Source: Prorocentrum cordatum (lineage: Eukaryota; Sar; Dinophyceae; Prorocentrales; Prorocentraceae). From it: DNA of 64,000 bases. A program made the position numbers and the translations under genes. The notes beneath the pieces were generated by a model. That model did no database searches. It was not told where the DNA came from and was given only the letters and a program-made list of their open reading frames with translations. Shown in pieces: positions 20,101 through 30,075 of the stretch (position 1 is the first letter of the stretch; each line of letters opens with the position of its first letter). Where the stretch lies: positions 120,001 through 184,000 of the forward strand of contig CAUYUJ010021071.1 in NCBI GenBank assembly GCA_963575745.1, read 5' to 3'.

Positions 20101-21645
20101 ATTAATTGTCCCGCAGCACAGGTTGCAACAAACTGCTGCGTCGGCGGCCAGGCAAAGGGCGGCTGCGCTAGCGACGAACTGCGCGAACAGGGGAGCCGCC
20201 GGGCCGAATTGCGCCACCGCGCAGGAGGAGGAAGGGAGAGGGGCCGCGGCCGAAGGAAAATCGGGGCAGGGCAGGAGGCGCAGGGGTCTGGGCGCCCCCC
20301 GAGCGCGCGGCGCGGCCGGCTCCGCCGCTCGGCCCGCGGCGGCCGCCGCGTCATGGATCGGGGGCGGCGGGGCCCATTGCGATGAGAGACCCGACGACGA
20401 ATGCGCCAAATCCGATGGCCCGACCCGCGCGCGGGCGGGTTCGGAGCCGAGGGGCGGGGCGCCAGCGGCGGGTGGCATGACCGGGCCCGGGGCGGCTGGC
20501 GCGGGCGCCAACGGCCAGCGGCCAAAGGCGGCATCGACCGGCAGCGCCGCGGCGGCGCGGGGGGGGGGGGGGGGGCGAGCGAGGGGCGGGGAACGCGAAC
20601 GGGGAGGAGAACGCCCCACCTGCGCCCGCAGGTGGGGCGACAGATGTCAGGCGCAGCGCGCAGCGGGCGGCGCGGGGGCAGGTGGAGGGAGGAGCACAGA
20701 ATAGGCGCAACGAGATGCGACGCGCGCCTCCCGGCCGGCTGCGGGGAGGCCCGCGGCGGACGGGGGCTGGCCGCCGCTGCCGATGGCGACGGCGCGGCGC
20801 CGAACAGGCGCAGCGAGGCGACGCAAGAAGGAGGGCAGGGCCCCGCGGATGGGGCGGGGGCGCGCGCGGGGGGGGCGGCCGCGCGGGGGGCGCGGCGGGC
20901 CCCGACGGAACGGGCGGCTGAGATAGCCTCGGCCCCGCCCGGTTACAAGCAGTGCCAGGGAGGGGGTGCTGGCCAGCCGCAGCAGAAGCGACTGCGACGG
21001 GCCTGCGCGGCGCGCCCCCCCGGCGGGGCGGGCGGGCCCGCGGCGGCAGAGGAAGGCCGCCGCTGCTGGAGGCGAAGGCGTCGCACCACAAGAACGCAAT
21101 GATGCGACGCAAAACAGAGAGGCAGGCAAGGCCGCGATAACGGGATCGGGGCCCGCGCGGGGGGGGCGGACGCGCGGGAGGGAAGCGGCGCGCCCTCGGC
21201 CTGGGCGAGAGGGCCCCACCAGGGGAAGACAGCTGGTCGATCGCAGCTGAGGCAGCTGCGACAGGCGCGCCGAGCGAAAGAAGAGCCCGCGCCCCCTCTC
21301 GCGGCGGCGGGCAGGCAGGCAGGCGGCGGGCGGGGCACGCGCGGGGGGGGGCGGCCGGCGGCCGATGGGGCGCGGCGAGGACTCAGATGAGAACCAAGTG
21401 CGGAAGTGGGCGGTGGGCAGCGAGCTCGGGGATGTCGCAGCCAGATGTCTGAAGCCTCACCACGCCTGGTAGATGCAGGCGCAGCGCTGTGGCTATCCGC
21501 TGAGGCGGGGAAGGCGTCGCGCGGTCGCGGGTCGGCGAGCGCCCCCCCCTCGGGATTGTCCCGCGCGCGCCCACGGGGCACGCCCGCGCGGCAGGGGCGG
21601 GGCCAGGGGCGGCGGGGATGGCGACTCGATAAGCGCTGCATAGAC
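20101..21645. other. Very GC-rich region without a recognisable gene
   Basis: Dominated by GGGGCGG and GCGCGCG stretches. All frames give Ala/Gly/Arg/Pro-rich ORFs on both strands. The minus frame of the decayed gene upstream stays open through most of this interval, but composition becomes uninformative below about 21650, so I end the gene there. Confidence 0.5.
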
Positions 21646-21649
21646 TGCT

Positions 21650-23948
21650 CGTTGTTGGGCCAGGCGGGGCCAGCGCGTCGCGCGCCATTCCAAGGCGGGC
21701 CTGGGACCTCGCCACTGCCCCTGTCCCTGCCGGCTAGTTGGCCCATCGCGACGGCGCGCGCGACCCACGCTGCGCGCCAGTTGATGCGGAGTCCGCGCGC
21801 GTGGCACAGTCGCCGGATATCGAAGTCCACGTTGCGTCGCTGGCAGACGATCTCTTCGCAGTAGCAATCTGGCCCGTTCGGGATACAAGTCGCCCCCGGA
21901 CGCCCTGGCCGTAGATCGCAGAGGGCCTTCCAGCTGATAACTAGCATGGGGCCACACTCCTTCTTCTGTCGGCGCGCGACCTTCACCCGCGATTCGATTC
22001 GGTTGGCCCGGTAGGTCCATGCTCAGCGGCATCTGATGTTCCTGCGCGGCCGGTTGCAGCGGCGGTCGCGGCGGCCAGGACGGGGGGCGCGGGGGCGCGG
22101 ATGCACGGGGCACGATGCGCAGCTGATCGGGGGGTGGCACGCGCCCGCGCCCGAGCCCGCCTCTCTGCTGGAGGCGGCGGGACGGTCGGAGCTGCTGTCG
22201 GGCCGCTCCTCGCGCCCATGTGTCCTGCGGGCGCGCTCGCCGTCGTATTCTTGGGGGTCGTCTCCTTCAGCTACCCAGTCGATGCGAGCGCCTGCGGAGG
22301 AGCTGGCGCCGCTTGCATTCCCTGCGTCGCTATCGAGGGTGGCGGGCGGTTCGGGGGGCGATCGCTCCTGGTCTGCAGCGGGGGAAGCGGACGGTGCGTC
22401 GGATCGAAATCGAGATCGCTGCGCAGCGGGAGAAGCCAGCTCGGGCGCAGGCCTCCACTCCAGCAAGGGAGTTGGCGTTGGTTGCCGGGGTTGGCTCAGA
22501 GGCGGGCGGCGCGTTGTCGGACGGCGGGGGCGCCCCGTCGGCTGGCCTTGCGCCAGAGTTGCCGGCGCCGTCGACCTCCACGGTTGCAGCAGGTCGGTTG
22601 CAGCAGGGGCGCGGACAGGCCCTGGAGTGGAGCTACTCGCCGGGTCGCCGGGCGCGGGGTCAGTGCGCGTGGGGGGGGGGGAGGGCGCGTTGGAAGGACT
22701 GGCCCAGATTTTGCTATGGCTGCGCCGAATGGGGTCACGCGCGCCCGTGGGCGGCGCATAGTTGGCAAGGGCGGGGGCCCGAAGGTCTTGCATCCCCAGC
22801 GAGGCCAGGAAGCCAAGGAGGAGCTCCCAGCTGCACCTGCCGGGGCCGTTGCCTATGTCAGCGGCTTGCAGGTGGTCAGTGTGGCGATCGGACTTTCATC
22901 CACTCCACGCCTTGTCCTGGCCTTTCTGGCCGGCCTGCGCCGGTTGCTTGCGCAGTTGGTCGACTAGGTGCGGCAGGGCGGCTCGTTTACCATCCCATTG
23001 CGTCGTGCCTGGGATCCCGCTGCGCGGGATGGTATCACCGTGTATGATCTGCAAGAAGCTTTTGCAGTCGTGTATCGACCACCCCTTAGGGTCCCGCCGC
23101 GTTGGGCGTTTGGGGGGCGGCTGCTGATTCTGCATGTCGTCCGTCCAAGTTCGCCATGCAACGTCAATGGAGTGGTACAACGAACGGGCGTGCTACACGA
23201 GAACGTGTGCCATGGCATTGTTGGCCTTTCCATATTAGGCGTCAGGGTGGATCACTCTGTCCAACTTTAAGTATTGGACGCGCTGATTGGCGAGCCCTGG
23301 GCATGGGGGCGGGGCGAGATCGGGGAGAATCTCCCCGATCTCGCCTGGATGCGAGAATGTTTTTTTTTTCACTTGGGTGGCAGGATGGTCTCTCTGGAAA
23401 TCCCCACGAGAGGGGGGGCTTCCGCTGCGGCTGTCCGCGGCTGAGCGGGTCTCCGTGCTGGGGTGGCGGGCGGGGCGCGTCTCAGGGGCAGGGCCTGGCG
23501 CCCTTGGCACTGGCGGTTGGCGGTGCAGTGTTGAGGTGCTGCTGGACTGGCTTACGCTTGCGCTGGAAGTGCTTGTGCTGCTACGTGCCCTCTTTGTGCC
23601 GCTCCGTCGCTTGGGTCTAGCGCGGAGGTGGCAAACTGGGTGCGGAGTGGTTCCTGCGGTGCTGGCTGCTACGGTGCGCCCGGCGGGGCAAGCTTGGGGC
23701 CCAGGCTGGCTAACATTTATCCGCCCCAGAGGGGGCCGAATATTTCCATGTCCACCGCATGCCAAAGTCCCTGAAGATCGATCCCCCAGGCGGTGGTTAT
23801 GGATAAATCTCCGCCTCGGACCCCTGTGGGCGCCGCCGAGATGTTCCCTCCTCGTGACCGCTGCCAAGACCAAGACATGCGATGTCATGATTGTTTTAAT
23901 ACGCGGTCGCCGGAAGCCCCGACCCATTCCCCAGGGACAGTCTATCAT
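21650..23948 (-). pseudogene. Decayed gene in one minus-strand frame with four in-frame stops
   Basis: Four separate ORFs (23235-23948, 22896-23180, 22023-22793, and the N-terminal part of 20943-21986) lie in the same minus frame and read as one protein. The interruptions are TAA at 23235-23237, TAG at 23193-23195, TGA at 22896-22898 and TGA at 22023-22025. Protein-like sequence crosses each stop, for example RVIHPDA-stop-YGKANNAMAHVLV-stop-HARSLYHSIDV. Regions in order are a Ser/Thr/Pro-rich N-terminal part; a globular part with RTWTDDMQ and WSIHDCKSFLQIIHG; a long Pro/Ser/Ala-rich linker ending in an acidic stretch (DWVAEGDDPQEYDGE); and a Cys-containing part with CIPNGPDCYCEEIVCQRRNV and IRRLCHARGLRINWRAAWVA. 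The last, and the GKRAALPHLVDQL stretch, resemble SAP-type helix pairs, but weakly. No family is recognised. All four stops are one T-for-C change from Gln or Arg codons. Confidence 0.5.
23313..23345. repeat. 33-bp near-perfect palindrome
   Basis: GGCGAGATCGGGGAGA and its exact reverse complement are separated by a single A. It lies inside the coding frame of the decayed minus-strand gene, where it encodes GEIGEILPDLA. Confidence 0.85.
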
Positions 23949-24084
23949 CCCGAATCATTTGGGATAGTCCCAGGGCCTGGCGAGGGCCCCCAGACGCCGA
24001 AAACAGCCCAAAACCTCCCGTCGTGTTTTACGACGCGAGCATGTCTGAAGATTTCCACCCGAGATCATTGGATACTGGATTTTT

Positions 24085-24262
24085 CCTTTCGCGACCGACA
24101 AGATCGGTCGCTGCCATTTTCGCCGAAATTCCCGAGTCGGTCGCGACCGATGTGCTTCAAAGCGGTCGCGACCGTTCGCCACCGATTGCTATCGGTCACG
24201 AGCGGTCGCGACCGATTTGGAGTGCCGATCGGTCGCTACGGATAGCGACCCAGATCTGGCAT
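24085..24262. repeat. Cluster of GGTCGCGACC/GATCGGTCGC palindromic motifs
   Basis: About ten copies of GCGACCG or its complement CGGTCGC occur within 180 bp, several as palindromes (GGTCGCGACC twice). A degenerate minisatellite is the simplest reading; clustered protein-binding sites are possible. Confidence 0.6.
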
Positions 24263-24523
24263 CCACTGTTCTGGGACGCCCCGCGAGCAGCTGCCCACGC
24301 CGCTGCGCACGATCGGCGAACATATCCGTATCCGCACACTCGCGGTCTGGATTCTGCGGTGCGATCCCGCGGATGCGGGAACAACAACGTCCCCAATCCC
24401 CGCGGGGTCGCGGCCCAGGGACCCGGCCCGCGAGGCCGCGGACACGGATATGTTTTTCGCCGTCGCCGCCGCTGCCGCTCACCGGCGAAGCCCATCTAGC
24501 TGACGGGCAACGACGAGGTGGGG

Positions 24524-24583
24524 ACTGGCATGTGGGTAGGAACATCGACCTAGGCGATTGGAAGTCGATGCGCCCCCTCCTTG
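24524..24583. repeat. Short ACATCGACCT hairpin element, copy 1
   Basis: AACATCGACCTAGGCGATTG followed by GAAGTCGATG forms a small hairpin (CATCGAC/GTCGATG). The same ends bracket a longer copy at 56474-56640, so this may be a deletion derivative. Confidence 0.5.
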
Positions 24584-24589
24584 GGGAAA

Positions 24590-24745
24590 CCAAAAGGTGC
24601 CCACCGCTACTCCCAGCACCGCTCCCAGTGTGACCAGAATCTCGAGGAGAATCCAGCAGTGGCGACGAGGGCCTTCCAGGAGGTCCAAAACGGCGAAAAT
24701 GAGGCAGGGGTAGCAGCATCGGTACCTTTTCCTCCTCTGACCTAT
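24590..24745 (+). repeat. Dispersed ~150-bp repeat, copy 1
   Basis: Shared with 26490-26662: CACCGCTACTC, a CTCCCAGTGTGACCAGAAT / GCTCTGACCAAGATTTCAAG segment, GAATCCAGCAGTGGCGACGA with GGGCC, a GAAAACGA-type run, and GGTACCT-TCCTCCTC at the end. Divergence is roughly one base in four. Confidence 0.6.
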
Positions 24746-24987
24746 CCTTATCCTGCCCAAATTCCCCCTATGCCTGAGATCTGACGGCGCGAAACGATTG
24801 AAACATCGTCAAAATCGCGACCGGAGCCCAAAACCCCATCTGCCTGCTGCATAAGTTTTCGAGACAGGTCGCTCCGTGAGGGTCCCAGGGCCTGAAAACT
24901 AGCGAAAACCCCCCGTTTCAAGAAATTGAGACGCCAGGACCTCAAAAAGTCCCCCCACGCTTATCTGCCCCTTATCGCTGCCCTTCT

Positions 24988-26064
24988 GTGCGCCCCCCCC
25001 CCGCCGCGGAGGGCGCCCGGGCTGGCGCCGGCGAGCTCGCCGTGGCGCCCCCGGCCGGCGACGGCGAGGGCGCCCTGGCCAGCGACGGCGAGGGCGCCCT
25101 GCAGGCGTGGGGGGCGGCGTCGTCCAAAGACCTCGTCGTGCTTCGGCGCGGCTCGCCAGCGCGCCTCGTCTCCGTCGTCGTTGTTGTCGGCGTCGCCTCG
25201 GTCGTGGTGCGTGCTGCTCTGCTGGGTACCTGTTTTCCCTTGTCCCAGTACCACCACCACCAGACCTCTGTCAAGTGGTTTTCCCGACCGTGGGGGTGCA
25301 GCGTCGTCCAAAGGCTTGCCATCGCTCGGACGTGCATTTCCTATGCATGTTTCGGTGTCGTGGGTTTTTTTGTTCCGCAAGATGGCCCAACATGCTCCTC
25401 ACTCACTATCCTCCTCGTGTTTCGTGCGGGTCATTTTGCAAGCGTCGTCGCGATCGTGGTGTGTGCTGCTCTGCTCGGGACCTGTTTTTCCCTTTTCGAT
25501 GATTCCCAGAACGTGTGTCAGCGCCAACGTGTGCTCGTCCACCGAGGCGCCTCAATACGACGCAGGCGGCGCAACGAGGGCCGACACAGGCTGCGCGCTA
25601 TCGGCGGAGCCGAAAGGGGCAAACAAACGCTTCCTAACACACATCCTGAGAACCGTCGACTGGGGGGGGCAGGGAACGGCCAGCATCGACTCGGGAAATT
25701 TGCTCGAATCTGCTGTGGCAGCGCATGGGGGCATTTCATGTCCTGCTGCTGCTGGCTCTTGCGAATCGACGCTGGCAAACGCATATCGACGCCAATCGAC
25801 GCTAGATCGACGCTAATCGACGCTAGATCGGCGCTAGATGGAGGGACCACCATCACCAGCAGGGACCACCACCACCACCATGATCTTAAAAATCATGGAC
25901 TCGTACAGGGACCACCACCACCACCAGACGTCCGTGGATGTGGCTTCTTCGGCCGCGGGCTTGCCTCGACTCTGGCCCTCTGGGGCAGCTTTTGGTCGGG
26001 CACCGAGCCGGGCGGCGGGCGAGCTCGCCCTGACGGCCCCAGGCGGAGCTACAGACAAGAATAG
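24988..26064 (+). CDS. ORF of 358 codons, doubtful gene
   Basis: The longest non-repeat ORF between the decayed gene and the gap. It has Val-rich hydrophobic stretches (near residues 62-80 and 146-166), but these two parts are encoded by duplicated DNA: TGCTGCTCTGCTGGGTACCT near 25209 recurs as TGCTGCTCTGCTCGGGACCT near 25464. The C-terminal part reads through an ATCGACGCTAG tandem repeat and CCACCA triplets. I recognise no domain and think a chance frame in repeat-derived DNA is at least as likely as a gene. Confidence 0.2.
   Translation: MRPPPAAEGARAGAGELAVAPPAGDGEGALASDGEGALQAWGAASSKDLVVLRRGSPARLVSVVVVVGVASVVVRAALLGTCFPLSQYHHHQTSVKWFSRPWGCSVVQRLAIARTCISYACFGVVGFFVPQDGPTCSSLTILLVFRAGHFASVVAIVVCAALLGTCFSLFDDSQNVCQRQRVLVHRGASIRRRRRNEGRHRLRAIGGAERGKQTLPNTHPENRRLGGAGNGQHRLGKFARICCGSAWGHFMSCCCWLLRIDAGKRISTPIDARSTLIDARSALDGGTTITSRDHHHHHDLKNHGLVQGPPPPPDVRGCGFFGRGLASTLALWGSFWSGTEPGGGRARPDGPRRSYRQE
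25784..25842 (+). repeat. ATCGACGCTAG(A) tandem repeat
   Basis: Five degenerate copies of a 10-15-bp unit (AATCGACGCTAGATCGACGC). Confidence 0.8.
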
Positions 26065-26489
26065 GTATTTGGCGGCGCGCACAAGGGGGGCAGGGGGGAG
26101 GGGGGAGGGCTTCTCAGAAGGAGGCTGCTTTTTAGAAGGCGCCAGCCTTACATCTAATTATAGATAAGGCCTGCGTGGCCGAGATACATCAGACACAGAG
26201 CAGCGCACAATATCGAGGCGCATGATGGCGAGGGCGACAGCAAAGAAACACCGGAAGCAACGTCATGTCGATTCAAATCGACCTCACTTTCGCGTCGCAA
26301 AGTGAAGCTGCTTGCCTGCTTTTCACCACAGGGTGGGCGTCGTCGTCCCAAGACCTCCGAGGATGTATTTTTATGACCAGCAAGTTGTTTCTTGATTCTT
26401 GCCCTCGGGAGCGATGTGCGGGTCACGGGGCGGTCAAACATGGATCGGGTTACGAAAGACAACTCCTGGGGAAGCGGTCGGGTCCTCTG

Positions 26490-26662
26490 GTGGAAAAAAA
26501 CCAAGAGGCACCGATACCGCTACTCTCCGGACCTCTCCTGGGGTGCGCTCTGACCAAGATTTCAAGGCGAATCCAGCGCTGGCGACGAGGGCCTCCCATG
26601 AGGCCCAAGAAAACGAAAACGAGAAAAAAGTAGCGGTATGGGTACCTGCTCCTCCTCCGAAT
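26490..26662 (+). repeat. Dispersed ~150-bp repeat, copy 2
   Basis: Counterpart of 24590-24745, with GAATCCAGCGCTGGCGACGA and GGTACCTGCTCCTCCTCCGA as the clearest matches. It abuts the palindromic element at 26664. Confidence 0.6.
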
Positions 26663-26663
26663 T

Positions 26664-26815
26664 AGGGGGCCACATGCGAACCCTACCCCTACCCCCCACG
26701 ATGTCTGAGGGGGACGGTGGGGTTCACTTCGCCTGGGAGCGCCCGAACCAAGTGAACCCCACCCTCCCCTGCAGAAATCGTGTGGGGTAGGGGCAGGGTT
26801 CGCATGTGGCCCCCT
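26664..26815. repeat. 152-bp palindromic (foldback) element
   Basis: The left end AGGGGGCCACATGCGAACCC and right end GGGTTCGCATGTGGCCCCCT are exact reverse complements. Pairing continues inward through CTACCCCTACC / GGGGTAGGGG and GGTGGGGTTCACTT / AAGTGAACCCCACC, leaving a loop of about 20 bases. Arms of about 65-70 bp with few mismatches fit a miniature inverted-repeat element; no internal ORF. Confidence 0.85.
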
Positions 26816-27564
26816 ACGAAGGCCAGGGATGTCGGTCCAGCGGACACTCTCGCGTCGCGGGAGAAACCACAGCGGAAAGTCTCCGGCTGCGCTCGGACTG
26901 CGGGGGCCATGGCCGGGCACCGGGGCCGCGAGGAGACGGCTCGGGGTGAGGGGCCGGTCCCCAGGAAGAGGTCCAGACCTCTGGGGAGCCACGTCGTTTC
27001 GAGAAAAGCACAGCGTCGGGTGCCTCGGGATGAGGGGTGGGAAAAGGAAGAGAAGGAGGGGAAGAAACGGAAGGGAGGAAGCTCCCGCCAGATTTCGAAA
27101 ACTCCGCAGGGTTTAGGGTTTGGGGGGCAGGGGAGGGGGAGAGGGGAGAGGGGAGAGCGTCGTCGTCGCGCCATCGAGCAGATAAAGTGAGGACGGAAGG
27201 CGAGACACATCGCATGATGTACTGCTACGGCTACTGCTACAACGACTGCTTTTGTTACTGCTACTGTTAATGCTGCTGCCACTGCCACTGCCACTACTGC
27301 TACCACGACCACTCCCACTAAGAATACGACTGCTGACAACTACTGAGAAGACTGTCACCAGCACGACCACAATTTACCATCGCAACTAATGCTGCTACGT
27401 ACTGGTACTGATCCTCTCGGACACGGCACCTGGAAATCAGGCGGCAGGCATTTCACCCTTCGGCTGCGCACGTCGGCAAAAAGGCCAGGGCATGACAGGC
27501 TATGCCCCTGACGCCAGACTGAACGCTTGGGCGGATAGCCTAGAAAGCAGCAGAGTAGACGCGG
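26816..27564. other. Spacer with CTG/CTACTG-rich stretch
   Basis: Unassigned sequence, then a degenerate TACTGC/CACTGC repeat (27215-27385). The last 130 bases before the gap are unique and could be part of an exon (frame with TGYAPDARLNAWADSLESSR), but it is cut by the Ns. Confidence 0.5.
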
Positions 27565-27664
27565 NNNNNNNNNNNNNNNNNNNNNNNNNNNNNNNNNNNN
27601 NNNNNNNNNNNNNNNNNNNNNNNNNNNNNNNNNNNNNNNNNNNNNNNNNNNNNNNNNNNNNNNN
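27565..27664. other. Assembly gap (100 Ns)
   Basis: A run of exactly 100 Ns, so its true size is unknown. It is followed immediately by a GCC/GTC microsatellite, which probably caused the break. Confidence 1.
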
Positions 27665-28385
27665 TGCCGCCGCAGCCTCCGCCGCGGCCGCCTCCGTCGC
27701 TGCCGCGGCCGCCGTCGCTGCCGCCGCTGCCGTCGCTGCCGCGGCCGCCGTCGCTGCTGCGGCCCCCACCGCCGTCGCTGCCGCTGCCGGCGTCGCTGCC
27801 GTCGCCGCCGTCGCTGCCTCGGGCGCAGTCGCTGCCGCGACCGCTGGTGTTGCCGCCGTCGCTGCCGCCGCCGCCGCCGCGGCCATCTCCGTCGCTGCCG
27901 CAGCCGCCGCCGTCGCTGCCGCGGTCGGCGTCGCTGTCGTCGCCGCCGTCGCTAACGCCACCGCCGTCGCTGCCGCTGCCATCGCCGCCGTCGCGGTCGC
28001 CGCCATCGCTGCCGGTGCTGCCGCCGTCGCTGCCGCCTCCGCCGCCGTGGCTGCCGCAGCCGCCGCAGCCGTCGCCGTCGCTGCCGCGGTCGCCGTCGCT
28101 GCCGCGGCCGCCGTCCGCGGCAGTCGTCGCTGCCGCGGTCGCCGTCGCTGTCGTCGTCGCCGTCGCTAACGCCGCCGCCGTCGCTGCCGCCACCATCGCC
28201 GCCGCCGCGGTCGCCGCCGTCGCTGCCGCCGCGGCCGCTGTCGCTGCCGCCTCCGCCGCCGTCGCTACCGCAGCCGCCGCAGCCGCCGCAGCCGCCGTCG
28301 TCGCTGCCGCGGTCGCCGTCGCTCCCTCGGCCGCCGTCCGCGGCAGTCGTCGCTGCCCCCGCAGCTGCGACGGCGGCGGCGGCAT
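27665..28385. repeat. GCCGTCGCTGCC-type microsatellite
   Basis: About 720 bp of degenerate GCC/GTC/GCT triplets, giving poly-Ala-Val ORFs on plus and Ala/Thr or Gly/Asp ORFs on minus. Not considered coding. Confidence 0.92.
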
Positions 28386-29484
28386 GCCGGGGCGCACGCC
28401 GGCGCCGCCGCCGCCGCGGCGGGCCGCGGGTTGCCCGCGCTGCTGCCCGGGCGCGAGGCGAGGCCCGCTTCGGAGGCGGAGCGCACCAGCCTGCAGTCCT
28501 CCGCAGCGGCGGCGGCGCGGTCAGGAGTGGGCAGGCTCCGCGCTTGGAGGTTTTCGTCTGTCGCCGGCGACCCTGGGGGTGTGGGAGGGGGGTTCGTCTG
28601 AGATGTCCTTCTTGGGGGAGGCATCGTCTCCCAGACCCGCCTATCGACATCACGAAAACATAGCGACGGGAGGTTTTTCGTGGTTGTTCCTGCCTCTAGG
28701 GGGGGCCCTTGCTGGGCAGGGGGACCGTCAAAAAACAACTCAGGATACAAATCAGTCCAAATAAATGGTCGAAACCTTCAGGGTCGACGATATGAAAAAT
28801 CATGACGTCGGAGGTCTGGGTTCACCGATCCATCTCCACTGGCGTGGCCTTGGCCCCACTGGCCGACCTACCCACCCGGGTGGGGATATATGATCCCGGG
28901 TCCAGGGTTCACAGCCCCCCCCCGAGGGGAAGGGTCACAGGGTTCCACAGGTGAGGGAGGCGAGGCGCCGACAGACGTCCAAGAGGACGTTTTGGGTTCG
29001 AGATGCGGGGGAGCGCTCCAGCCCGAATGCTTTCTTCTGGATGGGGAGGAGGGCGGAGGTTTTCTTGCGAGGGGGGGATATATCCACTGCCTTGGACCCC
29101 AGCGGGCGGTGGGTATGGACATGTCTCGCCCACAGGGGGCCCGAACATGTCCATAGTCGCCGATCCGCATCCTCACTGGCGTGGCCACGGCCCCACTGGC
29201 CGACCTACCCACCCAGGTAGAGGTCTTTGCCTGTTCATTCGCGTTTCGTGTGGAGCGCGGCAGCCAGCAGTCCTCCGCGGCGCCTACGGCGCGGTCGGCG
29301 CGCTTCGCGCCCGGAGGCCTTCTTCTGAGGGCTCCCAAACATGCAACGTCGTGGGAAATCGGACGGAGGTTTTTCACAACCATCCTGTGGTGTTGAGTCC
29401 TCGTTATGAAGAGACAGCGCCCCGCGTCCTTCCTCCTCCTCCTCCTCTGCTCTCCCCCATCCCTCCTCCCTCCTCCCATCCCTG
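28386..29484. other. Region with short local duplications, no gene assigned
   Basis: CACTGGCGTGGCC and GCCCCACTGGCCGACCTACC (28839-28885) recur at 29177-29216. CAGTCCTCCGCAGCGGC (28492) recurs in a related form at 29268. An 11-bp perfect inverted repeat (TATGGACATGT/ACATGTCCATA) sits at 29114-29155. Confidence 0.6.
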
Positions 29485-30075
29485 CCTCACCTCTCCATAG
29501 AGAGCCCCACCCAAGGCCCCAGTGGCTACGCTCGCATGCGGTTCCACCCACCAGATCAGCGCACCCCTCACACTGGCTCCATATGGAGCTCCACCTAAGG
29601 CCCCGGTGGCTGCGTTCGCATGCAATTCCGCCCAAAATCTCGGCACACCCATCACACGCTTCGTGGCCTCATAGCTCAAAAGAAGGCCTCAATGGCTGCT
29701 TTCGCATGCGGTTTCACCTTCCGTGCCGGCGCACCCCTCACACGCTTCGTGGCTCCATATGGAGCTCCACCGAAGTTCCCAGTGGCAGGGTCCGCGTACA
29801 GTTCAACCCCACATCTCGGCCGGCGCACCCTTCCCATGCTACGTGGCTCCATGGGGAGCTCCACCGAAGGCCCCAATGGCAGGGTCCGCATGCAGCTCCG
29901 CCTACCATCTCGGCGCACCCCTTACACTTTTCGTGGTCCCATAGAGAGCTCCACCGAGGGCCGCAGTGGCAAGGTTCGCATGCGGTTCCGCCCCCACTTC
30001 GACACACCCCTCACACATTTCGTGGCCCGACATGGGGCTGCATCGAAGGTCCCAGCGGCAGGGTTCGCATTCGGT
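29485..30075 (+). repeat. ~85-bp minisatellite, locus 1 (about 7 copies)
   Basis: Unit landmarks are CATAGAGAGCTCCACCGAAG, GCCCCAGTGGC, GGTTCGCATGCGGTTCC and CGCACCCCTCACAC with TTCGTGG. Copies are 10-25% diverged and of uneven length. A plus ORF of 259 codons (29406-30185) spans the array; it is repeat-derived. The same family recurs at 30925-31240. Confidence 0.85.

Noticed and set aside
20401-22967. Several plus-strand ORFs of 190-290 codons in the GC-rich region
   Set aside because: Arg/Gly/Ala-rich shadows. The minus frame carries the only protein-like sequence in 21.65-23.95 kb.
27492-28764. Ala/Val and Ala/Thr-rich ORFs spanning the N gap
   Set aside because: They read through unknown bases and triplet repeat. 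Only the ~20 codons before the gap look non-repetitive.
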